A DNA stretch of 64,000 bases from CAXXIC01 sp049315325 (GCA_049315325.1 JBMOKJ010000008.1:57459-121458); one strand, 5' to 3'. Positions 53,525 through 62,334 are shown, counted from the first letter of the stretch. Notes: generated by a model from the letters alone, not told the origin. Numbers and translations are program-made.

Positions 53525-53968
53525 AATTAGAGAAATATTTCCACAAATGTATGTAATTTATTTCTGCTTACAAATCGAAAGTGAGATTATTTTTTTAGAT
53601 AATTTTAAACTGCACAGAGGCGAAAAAAGTGTGCAAAAAAGATAATAAAGAAGAATTCTAAATAACTGATAATCTGATAGGTTAACTATTTAAATCGATT
53701 ATAAAAAAGAGCTGCTTACAGTTTTTAGAGAAAGACCTCACACCAACCCTCTTTTTAAACAATGAAAGCAATTGCAAAGATTGAAAATTAGAAGAATATA
53801 ATGTCAGATTTGTTTACTTTGTACTTGCCCCTAAATCCCCTAAAGGGGACTTTGAGATTCTACTGTTGATTTATGATTTATCAATGATCAACTTTTTTAA
53901 AGTTACACTTCCGCAGAAGTCCCCCTTAGGGGATTTAGGGGCTTCTTTTTGCTAGATATATTGCCGCT
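53525..53968. other. Intergenic region upstream of the carboxyltransferase gene, 444 bp
   Basis: No gene seen. The right half is occupied by the second REPIN-like pair (53827-53942). The left part is AT-rich and presumably holds the carboxyltransferase promoter, though I found no clean TAnnTTTG. Confidence 0.6.
53827..53942. repeat. REPIN-like inverted repeat pair (copy 2)
   Basis: Unit 1 at 53827-53850 (GCCCCTAAA then core TCCCCTAAAGGGGA) and its inverse at 53919-53942 (one mismatch) flank a 68-base spacer. Next to unit 1 the spacer has GATTCTACTG, the complement of the GTAGAAT motif seen in copy 1. The spacer length is the same as in copy 1. Confidence 0.75.
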
Positions 53969-54433
53969 CTACCACTCCTTAAACGGATGATTTAGCAGAT
54001 TAGAGTTGTAGTAACGTGCATCGTCCGACACCTCCTCACCTACCCAATCCGGTTTTTCGAACGGCGTGTTTTCGTCCGGCAGCTCTATCTCAGCAACCAC
54101 CAGCCCTTCGTTCATCCCGCCAAACTCATCCACCTCCCACACGAGGTCGCCCATCGGCACGCGGTAACGCACCTTCTCAATCTCGGGCAGGGTGCAGAGC
54201 TCGTCCATCATAGTGGCAGCATCAGCTACTGGGATCTCGTATTCAAATTCGGCACGGGCGATGCCCACGCTCTTCCCTTTGATGGTGAGGTAACCTTTAT
54301 CGCCGACTATGCGCACACGCACCACACCCGATTCGTTGTTCGATAGGTAGTTTTGGCGGTAGAGTACTCCCACCGCTCCATGCCTATAGGCATCGGAGGT
54401 TACGAGGTATTTGCGTTCGATTTCTGTGGACAT
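53969..54433 (-). CDS. CYTH-domain protein (triphosphatase-like)
   Basis: A 154-aa protein of the CYTH superfamily. It has the signature ExExK at the N-terminus (E4, E6, K8 in EIERKYLV), followed by beta-tunnel strands: VVRVRIVGDKGYLTIKGKSVGIARAEFEYEIPV (about 37-69), VRYRVPMGDLVWEVDEFGG (about 87-105) and LVVAEIELPDEN. Such small bacterial members hydrolyse inorganic triphosphate or nucleoside triphosphates in a metal-dependent way; class IV adenylate cyclase is the less likely alternative. It is preceded upstream by a hairpin-rich repeat cluster. Confidence 0.9.
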   Translation of the reverse strand: MSTEIERKYLVTSDAYRHGAVGVLYRQNYLSNNESGVVRVRIVGDKGYLTIKGKSVGIARAEFEYEIPVADAATMMDELCTLPEIEKVRYRVPMGDLVWEVDEFGGMNEGLVVAEIELPDENTPFEKPDWVGEEVSDDARYYNSNLLNHPFKEW

Positions 54434-54452
54434 ACGGTTTGTTTTTTGTTAT

Positions 54453-54600
54453 ACCCAAGGCGTTGCCGTTGGGTTGATGTTATGCTGCCCCTTCAGGGCG
54501 CTTTTGGTATGGCTTATTATGGCTAACGGCCATATATATTATCAACCTAGGGCATCGCCCTAGGATCTGAAGCCGAATGGCTTATGCGCCCTGAAAGGGC
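54453..54600. repeat. Multi-hairpin repeat cluster
   Basis: In 148 bases: ACCCAAGGC / GCCgTTGGGT (54453-54474), a GCCCCTTCAGGGCGC unit (54487-54501), a perfect CCTAGGGC-ATC-GCCCTAGG (54546-54564), AGCCGAATGGCT (about 54571-54582), and GCGCCCTGAAAGGGC (54586-54600). The last is the inverse of the 54487 unit with one mismatch. It lies between the helicase and CYTH genes and resembles common Bacteroidetes intergenic repeats. Confidence 0.7.
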
Positions 54601-54653
54601 AAAATAATGCATCTCAAAAAATGACTTATATAAATTTGAATCAATACAAAACT

Positions 54654-57600
54654 CTAGTTTTTCTCCAAATACAATTCAGGCAATATGATTTTTATCTCAT
54701 GATCCGACCCCTCTTTTTGCCAATATACGATAAAATTGACTTTGGCTTCTTTTAATTGATAGCCATTTTCTGTATGGTGTTTTAGTTTGTCTACTGCATT
54801 TTGCGAGAATTTCAGCACCAAATCACCGATAGAATTAGCACAGCCTTCTTCTCTGATTGACAGCGTATCGCCACTGACAATGTTCTTTATTCTGTTTTGC
54901 ACATATTCAAAATATCCCAAATATACATCTTTGTGTGTTAGGTGCAATGAAATTCCATTCGGAGCTAAATAAGCTTCTTTATTTTCTATTCTTTTTACAG
55001 CCACATTAGAAGGTGAATCAAGTAAATTGCTGTTCAAGTGTACGGTCAGATTTCGCTTGGCACGAGTCAAACCTACATACAACACCCGCTTGGCTTCATC
55101 ACTTTCAGCATTATAGTTGTCGAGCATAATAAATACATTATCAAACTCTTTTCCCTTTGCTTTATGTATGGTCGATACAAATACAGTTTCACCATTTTCG
55201 TTGTAGAAATCCTCCAACTTTGATTCTCGAACAAATGTATCAAAGTCCGACTTGTATTTCTTCTTCGGATTGCATTGCTCAAAGTCCCTTATTAGATTAT
55301 TACACAGGTCTAATCGATTACTGCTTCGAAATTGAGTTGTAATTTCCTTTTTTGCCGACTCCCAAACATCATCAGAAATCACAAACACATCATCCTTTTG
55401 ATTCAATAAATTGATAAGGTATCTGATTTCTTGTATATGATACAAGCTAAATCCATCATTCGATTGTATGAGCTTCGCCTGAACTTTGTTTTTCAATAGC
55501 AAACCTGCCACTTGTAAGGCTTCTTCGTTGGTTTTGGTAAGCACACAAGTAGTACCCGATAAGCCTGTGGCCAAAATATCATTGACCATCGGTATAATTA
55601 GATTGTTGGTATAATACCGAACAACTTTCAATTCACCATTATCTCGTTGTCGAGCAAATATATCGGTACTTTTCAACCGATGCTTTATGTGTTTCGAAAA
55701 TTCATTTGTGTACTCTACCAGATTGCTTTTACTCCGATAGTTTTCCAGAAGTTCGTGTTTTGTAGCATTGTTGTTAATAATAAAATTCTCGAGATACTTG
55801 GAGCTCGAACCTCTAAATTCATAAATATTTTGATCGTCATCGCCCACAGCTATCACGCGCATCTCTTCGTTCAATTCCATCAGGGCATTTATCAGATGAT
55901 ATTCATCTTCATTCATGTCCTGCGCTTCATCAATCACCAATACCGATTTGGTAATATGACTGATTTCAACTTCATTATTTCTAATTTTCTCAATGGTTTT
56001 CTTCAGAATATCGTCCGATTTTTCGAGACTGCCCACCTTACCCAACAAATCAAAACAAAAGGAATGAAATGTCTTTATTTCAATAAAATAGGCAGCGTTA
56101 CCAATCAGCTTATAAAGTCGCTTTTTAAACTCAGTGACGGCTGCCCTTGAGAACGTAAGCATCAACAGCTGCTCATGCTTCACGTCTTCCATCAGCAACA
56201 ACGAAGCCAGTTTATGCACCAATACGCGTGTTTTGCCACTTCCGGGACCTGCTGCCACGGCAATGTATCTGGATTCATTGTCGTTGATAATACTCAGCTG
56301 AGTGGGAGATAATTCCCCGAATAGCTGCCGAAACTTGGCAGGTGTCATTTTTAATTTTAGGGTATCGGCTTTGCTTCCAGGAAAATACCTATTAAGAAAT
56401 GAGCTATAGTTCAGTTGAAAATAATCATCCACAAACTGCAATGCACTGCGGTAGTCTTCAATCATTTTCTTAGCGTATTCCCCCACTATATGTATTTGCT
56501 GAACTTTATTATCATAAAACTGATTCAGTTTTTCATAATCGTCTTTGGTATATTTTTTTCGGTTATCCTGCTCCAATCTGTCAATAGTTAGTCGGTTGTA
56601 AGTCACCAAAAAACCTCCTTCAATCTTGATAGCTTCAATACGCGAAAGGTAAAACAATGCGTCTTCTACATCGTCGAGGTCAATATTCAGCTTAAACAGG
56701 TTTAATCCCGATTCATACGCAAGTTTCAGTTCTAGTACTGAGAATTCAACCAAGATCTGTTCTTTGCTCAAATCAGTATCGTCACTCTGGCTAGTGCTTT
56801 TATTAAACAAATATTCAACGATGAAACGTCCCAATTCACGCCTCTTTTCAAGTTTATCAGAGAGTATATCCAGCGGGTGCAGAGCAACAGCAACAATATG
56901 ATTCTTTGTATATTCTAAATTTTGCCGTTTTATCCAGTTTTTGACAGACCAGAAGTTGAGTATCGTTTTTATTTTTTGAATGCTGATATCATTACAACCT
57001 TCCGCTTCGGCTTCTTCATTGAGGGCTTTCAGATGGAATGTTTTTTCCTGTTCTTCTAGCTTAGGTAGCAGAAACTTTTCAATTTTGCTATATGACTCAA
57101 CAATGCTTAACGATCGATTTATCTGCTCACTGCGCTTGATGTATGCTGTCAGGTCTTTGGCATCTGCTAATATATTTTCCTGACGCAAAAGCGTAATAAT
57201 ATTGATAACTTCTTCGCGTACTATTCCCAAATCGTCACTGATATAATCCACCCGGGCTTCAGCCTCATCATTCGGATTTTGTTTACGGTTCTTGTTTGCT
57301 AGCAATTTCTTGATGATTCTGACCCCTTTTTCCTTTTGTCGTTCCTGAAATTTTTCTGAATGGTTAATCTTATCAATGGCTTCCTGAGCATTCTTACACA
57401 AAATACTATTGGCAAATACTCGCGGCATATTTTGTCCGCGCTTTATATAGCCAGCATCTTCCAACGCGGCTACAGCTGTCTTCACGCGTGTTTCAATTTC
57501 AGCCACATTTTCATCCCAACCGGCTTTACGGGCTATTTCCAATGCAGAATTAGAGACAGACGATCTGAAACGGGTTATATCTTTAATGGCTTTCCATATT

Positions 57601-59468
57601 TGCTGAACCTCACGGATAGAAAGTTTCGTTTGGTTCAACAACACAAAATGCTTGCTCAAATCTTCTTCGTTGAACAACACAAAGCAATCGGCCACAATCT
57701 TTTCATCTCTACCAGCGCGACCGGCTTCCTGAATATAGTTTTCGAGCGAGTCGGATATTTCATAATGAATCACCATCCCCACATCCTTTTTATCTACGCC
57801 CATTCCAAAAGCCGACGTAGCAACCATAATTTGCACTTCGCCTTCGATAAAGGCATTTTGGTTGGCTGTCTTATCCTGTGCATCCATTTTGCCGTGGTAA
57901 GGCCGTGCGCTGAATCCATCTTTTACCAACCGTTCTGCCAATGTGTAGGCTTTTCGGGTTCGCGATACATAAATGATGGTTGGGCAGTTCTTCTCTTCTA
58001 TCAAATCCCTGACGGTCTGATATTTTTCCTCTTCGTCGTTTTTCTCAAAAACCTTGTACGTGAGGTTAGTTCTCGTAGCTTTGGAACTATAGACTTCGAG
58101 GTCTATCGATAGCTTTTCTCTGAAATAGTGCAAAATATCCTCAATTACTTTTTGCTTTGCTGTAGCAGTAAAGCAAGAAACAGGGATGCCATCTTCCAAG
58201 TTTTTCTTTTCTTGTATTTGCTTAATAAAGTCACCAATATACAAATAATCTACCCTGAAATCTTGCCCCCATGACGAAAAACAGTGTGCTTCGTCTATTA
58301 CAAAACGCACAATCTTTCTGCCCAGAATCAGTCGTTCTATCGACTTCGAGCGCAAGGACTCTGGTGAGATGTACAAAATAGAAGCCGAACCATCTTCCAC
58401 CCGTTCAAACGATTTGGCGCGTTCTATTGGGTCAAGCAGACCATTGATGGTGACAGCCTCTGTAATTCCGTTCCTTTCCAGATTATCCACCTGATCTTTC
58501 ATCAGTGATTGCAATGGAGAAATTACAATGGTTAGCCCATTCGCACTATCACCACTCATTAAAGCAGGCACCTGAAAGGTGATCGACTTTCCACCTCCGG
58601 TAGGGAATATTGCTAACAGGGATTTATTTTCAACAGCTGCCTTTACTGCCTTTTCCTGCAACGGTTCGCCACCATAGGCGCGGTATGAATCAAAACCAAA
58701 AAATCGTTTCAATCCTTTGTGTATATCCAGGGCATTATTACAATATGCACATCCACTAATGCAGGGCTTGTTCCTTAGCCGAAACATCAACCGCTCCACT
58801 TCTGGATAGTTTTTCAGCACCCAAGGGGGTGTGATCGAGTGTATTCTTTTGAAATGAATAAACGAGTGAATCAGCGACAGACAATAGGCCAACTCCACTG
58901 GTTGTTGTTCTACCATGGTCGCAACATCTGCATGTTCGCAGATTTCATTCGCAAACAATCTGCGAATCAATGTTTCTGCGTGCTGATTCTCGCATTTATA
59001 GCCGATAAAATGAAAGAATGAACGAAATTCCCTTTTATCCCAAAGCAAAAGGTAAAGAATTTGTTTCAGTGTTTCCTCCGTTCGCATAAATGCTGAAACC
59101 TCATCGTAAAACAAATCGCGGGCTTTGATCGAATCGTTCAAAGGATTATTCATTTCCTCTGTTTGAAGCTTATCGTCTTTTAAAAGAGCATGGTAGGGCT
59201 TTGTCGGAAAGATTAGTGGAGATAGATACAACGTATCGATAGCACCCAATAATTGAGGATTAGATTGTCGTAAAGTTTGACCTATATATTTTAAATCGTG
59301 GTTCAATATATTATGACCACAGATGTACTCCGTATCATTCAAAAACTGGGCAAATTCAGTCAGAGAAGCCTTATGAAACATATTTCCATCGCTCCTAATA
59401 CATCCAATATCCAATACCTTACGGCTATTGGGGTCAATTTCTGTATCTATGAAAGCGATAGTATTCAT
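54654..59468 (-). CDS. Exonuclease-RecQ-UvrD fusion protein, 1604 aa
   Basis: A single polypeptide with three enzymatic modules. Residues 1-125 resemble a DEDD 3'-5' exonuclease: FIDTE (D8, E10), GHNILNHDLKYIG (H52, D58), D78 and NDSIKARD (D112), but the usual His before the last Asp is an Asn. A Cys-rich linker C-x3-C-x2-C follows (236, 240, 243). A RecQ-type SF2 helicase (about 255-600) has FPTGGGKS (288-295), DEAH (392-395) and FGMGVDKKDVGMVIHYEISDS...QEAGRAGRDE. A helical/winged-helix region (about 600-1000) leads to a UvrD-type SF1 helicase: GPGSGKTRV (about 1073), VIDEAQDMNEDEY (about 1180), DDDQNIYEFRG (about 1213), STIHKAKGKEFD (about 1434), YVGLTRAK (about 1468). It sits 60 bases downstream of an HpaII-like restriction gene, same strand. 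Confidence 0.9.
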   Translation of the reverse strand: MNTIAFIDTEIDPNSRKVLDIGCIRSDGNMFHKASLTEFAQFLNDTEYICGHNILNHDLKYIGQTLRQSNPQLLGAIDTLYLSPLIFPTKPYHALLKDDKLQTEEMNNPLNDSIKARDLFYDEVSAFMRTEETLKQILYLLLWDKREFRSFFHFIGYKCENQHAETLIRRLFANEICEHADVATMVEQQPVELAYCLSLIHSFIHFKRIHSITPPWVLKNYPEVERLMFRLRNKPCISGCAYCNNALDIHKGLKRFFGFDSYRAYGGEPLQEKAVKAAVENKSLLAIFPTGGGKSITFQVPALMSGDSANGLTIVISPLQSLMKDQVDNLERNGITEAVTINGLLDPIERAKSFERVEDGSASILYISPESLRSKSIERLILGRKIVRFVIDEAHCFSSWGQDFRVDYLYIGDFIKQIQEKKNLEDGIPVSCFTATAKQKVIEDILHYFREKLSIDLEVYSSKATRTNLTYKVFEKNDEEEKYQTVRDLIEEKNCPTIIYVSRTRKAYTLAERLVKDGFSARPYHGKMDAQDKTANQNAFIEGEVQIMVATSAFGMGVDKKDVGMVIHYEISDSLENYIQEAGRAGRDEKIVADCFVLFNEEDLSKHFVLLNQTKLSIREVQQIWKAIKDITRFRSSVSNSALEIARKAGWDENVAEIETRVKTAVAALEDAGYIKRGQNMPRVFANSILCKNAQEAIDKINHSEKFQERQKEKGVRIIKKLLANKNRKQNPNDEAEARVDYISDDLGIVREEVINIITLLRQENILADAKDLTAYIKRSEQINRSLSIVESYSKIEKFLLPKLEEQEKTFHLKALNEEAEAEGCNDISIQKIKTILNFWSVKNWIKRQNLEYTKNHIVAVALHPLDILSDKLEKRRELGRFIVEYLFNKSTSQSDDTDLSKEQILVEFSVLELKLAYESGLNLFKLNIDLDDVEDALFYLSRIEAIKIEGGFLVTYNRLTIDRLEQDNRKKYTKDDYEKLNQFYDNKVQQIHIVGEYAKKMIEDYRSALQFVDDYFQLNYSSFLNRYFPGSKADTLKLKMTPAKFRQLFGELSPTQLSIINDNESRYIAVAAGPGSGKTRVLVHKLASLLLMEDVKHEQLLMLTFSRAAVTEFKKRLYKLIGNAAYFIEIKTFHSFCFDLLGKVGSLEKSDDILKKTIEKIRNNEVEISHITKSVLVIDEAQDMNEDEYHLINALMELNEEMRVIAVGDDDQNIYEFRGSSSKYLENFIINNNATKHELLENYRSKSNLVEYTNEFSKHIKHRLKSTDIFARQRDNGELKVVRYYTNNLIIPMVNDILATGLSGTTCVLTKTNEEALQVAGLLLKNKVQAKLIQSNDGFSLYHIQEIRYLINLLNQKDDVFVISDDVWESAKKEITTQFRSSNRLDLCNNLIRDFEQCNPKKKYKSDFDTFVRESKLEDFYNENGETVFVSTIHKAKGKEFDNVFIMLDNYNAESDEAKRVLYVGLTRAKRNLTVHLNSNLLDSPSNVAVKRIENKEAYLAPNGISLHLTHKDVYLGYFEYVQNRIKNIVSGDTLSIREEGCANSIGDLVLKFSQNAVDKLKHHTENGYQLKEAKVNFIVYWQKEGSDHEIKIILPELYLEKN

Positions 59469-59528
59469 TCGTAAAATATATAATCCAACACTCGGAAATT
59501 AATCAACTAAGTTTTTAGAATGCGGAAG

Positions 59529-60674
59529 TTATGTGAAACGTATTTGCAAGTTAAGCTTAATAAATAATTCACCTTTCTGTTCGTAAACCCAACCATATTT
59601 GTATGGTTTAGATTTACCAATCTTTTCAAAACCAGGATTTTGGTTATCTTCACTAGTTGAAGGCTGATCTAACTTAGTATTGTTAATAAGATAAATCTGA
59701 AACTCGTTTTTATTGTATATATGATAACATACGATATCACCATCTTCTTTAACAATAATAATACCACCTGTTGCATCATATTTGCCTGTAAATACAGCTT
59801 CTGGTGTCATTCCTAAAGCAACTTCACTTAAAAAATTCTTTAATTTATATTCATAAAATGGATGACCACTTGCCAAATTAAATTTTAACGGATTTTGCTC
59901 ATTCAACATATATAATAAATCAGTAACCTTTGATTTGCCAGTATAGAATTTATAATAAATGAGATAAGATATTATTTCAGGTAACTGAGAATCAATCAAT
60001 TGCAAGTTTAGTTGAAGATTTTCAGATTGTATTTTTACAAACTCACATTTAAAACCAAATTTTTCAATTTCAATTAAACGCAAAGTAATTTTTGACCGTT
60101 TTGTCCCTTCTGTCAAACGGAGTGTTTCTGTGTTGAATTTCTTCAAGTCAAATTCGAATCCTTCAGGCTTGATAAGTTTAAAAATAAAATTTGTACCAGC
60201 CGCAGGATTAAATAGTGTGGAATCACTTCCAATCATTGATTTTATACTAAATCCAAATGTTGGATTGGTTCCAGTATTAAAATCATGTACTACAATCTTT
60301 ATATCAGACTTATCAAGACTTGCTGCTGAAAGTGTATTTACTCGAATACTATTCAAAAATTTCTCTATTTCTGGAAATTGAATACTTAAACCAGATGAAG
60401 CCTTTAAGTTCTTAAAAAGCAATTGGGATTTTTCAACAAATACTGAAACAGGAAGCTCTAGTAATATTTCTTTTGTATCGCCATTAACGACTTTTATTGT
60501 ATCATTGCATATATACTCATGACGTTTATCGGCTTCTTGCCGAAGTATCTTTATCAACGGGTAGTATATTTCCGTAATTGCATTCAAATCTGCATCTGCG
60601 GCATTTAGTCTACCATCTGCAAGTAATTTTAGGAATACATATATCTCACTCCAATCTCCCTTATTTCCTTTCAT
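59529..60674 (-). CDS. HpaII-family restriction endonuclease
   Basis: 381 aa with the ATG at 60674, 4 bases after the methyltransferase stop. It begins MKGNKGDWSEIYVFLKLLADGRLNAAD, the characteristic start of R.HpaII-type enzymes (recognition CCGG). The middle carries KIVVHDFNTGTNPTFGFSIKSMIGS (about 145-170) and the C-terminal half GKYDATGGIIIVKEDGDIVCYHIYN. I assign it from the N-terminal pattern and the adjacent M.HpaII-like methyltransferase; catalytic residues are not proven here. A TTG start 24 bases upstream would overlap the methyltransferase. The gene looks more AT-rich than its surroundings, consistent with transfer. Confidence 0.85.
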   Translation of the reverse strand: MKGNKGDWSEIYVFLKLLADGRLNAADADLNAITEIYYPLIKILRQEADKRHEYICNDTIKVVNGDTKEILLELPVSVFVEKSQLLFKNLKASSGLSIQFPEIEKFLNSIRVNTLSAASLDKSDIKIVVHDFNTGTNPTFGFSIKSMIGSDSTLFNPAAGTNFIFKLIKPEGFEFDLKKFNTETLRLTEGTKRSKITLRLIEIEKFGFKCEFVKIQSENLQLNLQLIDSQLPEIISYLIYYKFYTGKSKVTDLLYMLNEQNPLKFNLASGHPFYEYKLKNFLSEVALGMTPEAVFTGKYDATGGIIIVKEDGDIVCYHIYNKNEFQIYLINNTKLDQPSTSEDNQNPGFEKIGKSKPYKYGWVYEQKGELFIKLNLQIRFT

Positions 60675-60678
60675 ATTT

Positions 60679-61941
60679 TTAAAGTATTTTTGATACAATT
60701 ATTTTTGCGGTTGCTTGTATAGCTGGAACAGCTACAGAGTTGCCTAATTGTTTGTAGGCTGATGCATCGGCAACAGGAAAATGATAATTCTCTGGAAATC
60801 CTTGAAGTCTTTTCCATTCACTGGGTGTCATTTTTCTAATACCTTCTCTATTTACAGTTCCTTTGATATGTGTTGTAGGAGTAAAGTCTGAGATTCTATT
60901 ATCAATGACTAAATTTCTCTCTCTTCCCATTCCACCAACAACAATGGCATTTGACACCCCATTATCGGGTATTATTTCAAAACCAAATCCATTGCCTTTA
61001 CTAGCATGTCTTGCTTTGTGATTATGCAACGTTTGCAAATACTGAGTTGATAAATAATACTTTGTTTGCACAACATTTTTATCTTTCACATCAGCAAATG
61101 TTGTATTTTTATTTGTTGGTTGTGGATATTTAAAATCTGAAATATTTAAATCTTTTCGAAAGCCAACAATATAGATTCTTTCTCGATTTTGGGGAACACC
61201 AAAATCTCGAGCATTTACTATCTGAGGTTCAGGCACGAAATAATCTAAATCATTTCTTAAAACATTTAATATAGTTTCTAAAGTTTTACCACCATTATGA
61301 TTTCTCAAACCTTTCACATTTTCTAGAAAAATCGCTTTAGGTCTTTTTCTTTTAATTATCTCTGCCACATCAAAAAAGAGTGTCCCCCTTGTATCTTCAA
61401 ACCCACCTCTTTTACCAGCTATTGAAAATGCCTGACAAGGGAAACCCCCACATAATAAATCAAAGCTATCTGGAATAAATGCTTTTGTCTCTTCTTTCGT
61501 AATATCACCAAATGGCACTTCACCAAAATTGGCTCTATATGTTCGTTGTGCTTCTTTATCCCATTCACTAGTAAAAACACATTTTCCCCCGAGATTTTGC
61601 AATGCAATTCTAAATCCACCTATACCTGCAAACAAATCAATGAAAGTAAATTTTGGCTTTGGTGGTGTCGGAAAAGGTACATTTTCGACTTCGAAAAGAA
61701 GTTGTTGAATAGCTGTTTCAGCAACAATTGAGCAATTATCTTCTTGCTCTTTGTAATGAAGTATTTGTTTGATGTATTTTATAGCATCCTTTTCGTAATG
61801 CTTTGCAATGGGAGTCTTATTGTTATGTAGATAGTGAGTAATTACGGCTTTTTTGTGATTAATAGATACTGGCTCTATTATTTTAATTTGAAATTTCTTG
61901 CCATCAAACTCCTCAATACTAATATTCTCTTTTAAGTTCAT
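60679..61941 (-). CDS. C5-cytosine DNA methyltransferase, M.HpaII-like
   Basis: 420 aa. It carries all main C5-MTase motifs: I FIDLFAGIGG (100-109), IV GGFPCQAFS with catalytic Cys169, VI FLENVKG (205-211), VIII QNRERIYIVGF (251-261) and X KQLGNSVAVPA (397-407). The target-recognition part (about 285-380: KGNGFGFEIIPDNG, IVVGGMGRERNLVID, DFTPTTHIKGTVNREG) matches M.HpaII, so CCGG is the predicted site. The N-terminus has about 97 extra residues before motif I, longer than the roughly 30 I recall for M.HpaII, and of unknown role. It is 48 bases after the XRE gene. Confidence 0.93.
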   Translation of the reverse strand: MNLKENISIEEFDGKKFQIKIIEPVSINHKKAVITHYLHNNKTPIAKHYEKDAIKYIKQILHYKEQEDNCSIVAETAIQQLLFEVENVPFPTPPKPKFTFIDLFAGIGGFRIALQNLGGKCVFTSEWDKEAQRTYRANFGEVPFGDITKEETKAFIPDSFDLLCGGFPCQAFSIAGKRGGFEDTRGTLFFDVAEIIKRKRPKAIFLENVKGLRNHNGGKTLETILNVLRNDLDYFVPEPQIVNARDFGVPQNRERIYIVGFRKDLNISDFKYPQPTNKNTTFADVKDKNVVQTKYYLSTQYLQTLHNHKARHASKGNGFGFEIIPDNGVSNAIVVGGMGRERNLVIDNRISDFTPTTHIKGTVNREGIRKMTPSEWKRLQGFPENYHFPVADASAYKQLGNSVAVPAIQATAKIIVSKIL

Positions 61942-61989
61942 TTACAATAATATATATATGGTTAAAATCTTGTATTATTCAATTCAAGA

Positions 61990-62226
61990 TTACTTTATCT
62001 CTTTTTTTTCTTCGAATAATTTATTCTCAAAAAATTCTTTAACTGTCACATCAAGTGCAGTTGCAATTTTCTCAATGTTCATAATTGAAACATTGCGCTT
62101 ACCGCTCTCAATACTAGCTAGATAGCTCCTATCCATACCAATACAGAAGCCTAAATCGTTCTGAGAAAAATCTTTGATAGCCCTCAATTCCTTGATTCGA
62201 AGACCAATCTTCATTTTAATATCCAT
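61990..62226 (-). CDS. Small XRE regulator, probable R-M controller protein
   Basis: A 78-aa Cro/C1-type HTH protein: IGLRIKELRAIKDFSQNDLGFCIGMDRSYLASIESGKRNVSIMNIEKIATALDVTVKEFF, then an acidic tail. Size, position directly upstream of the methyltransferase and same-strand order resemble C proteins, which time restriction expression after entry into a new host. Direct repeats GTTTAAG (62265-62271 and 62279-62285) lie just upstream. Repressor or activator behaviour is inference. A generic XRE regulator is the alternative. Confidence 0.8.
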   Translation of the reverse strand: MDIKMKIGLRIKELRAIKDFSQNDLGFCIGMDRSYLASIESGKRNVSIMNIEKIATALDVTVKEFFENKLFEEKKEIK

Positions 62227-62264
62227 AGTGTTTTATTTATTTTACAAATTTGCGGAATTGTTGT

Positions 62265-62285
62265 GTTTAAGTCGTGCAGTTTAAG
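62265..62285. promoter_or_regulatory. Candidate operator: GTTTAAG direct repeats
   Basis: Two exact GTTTAAG copies, 14 bases start to start, 39-59 bases upstream of the XRE gene start. They are placed where a controller protein would bind. Confidence 0.4.
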
Positions 62286-62334
62286 CCACATAATAGAGGT
62301 GTTGAAAACTTCTTTTATTATGTTTTCTCAATAG

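Noticed and set aside
49316..54653. CRISPR array in the repeat-rich region
   Set aside because: The repeats are palindromic pairs with irregular spacing; no regularly spaced direct repeats with unique spacers and no cas genes anywhere in the window.
57360..58112. 250-codon plus-strand ORF inside the fusion helicase
   Set aside because: Antisense shadow; the minus frame carries intact RecQ motifs in this interval.
60675..60698. TTG start for the HpaII-like endonuclease
   Set aside because: Would overlap the methyltransferase, while the ATG at 60674 begins the conserved MKGNKG sequence.
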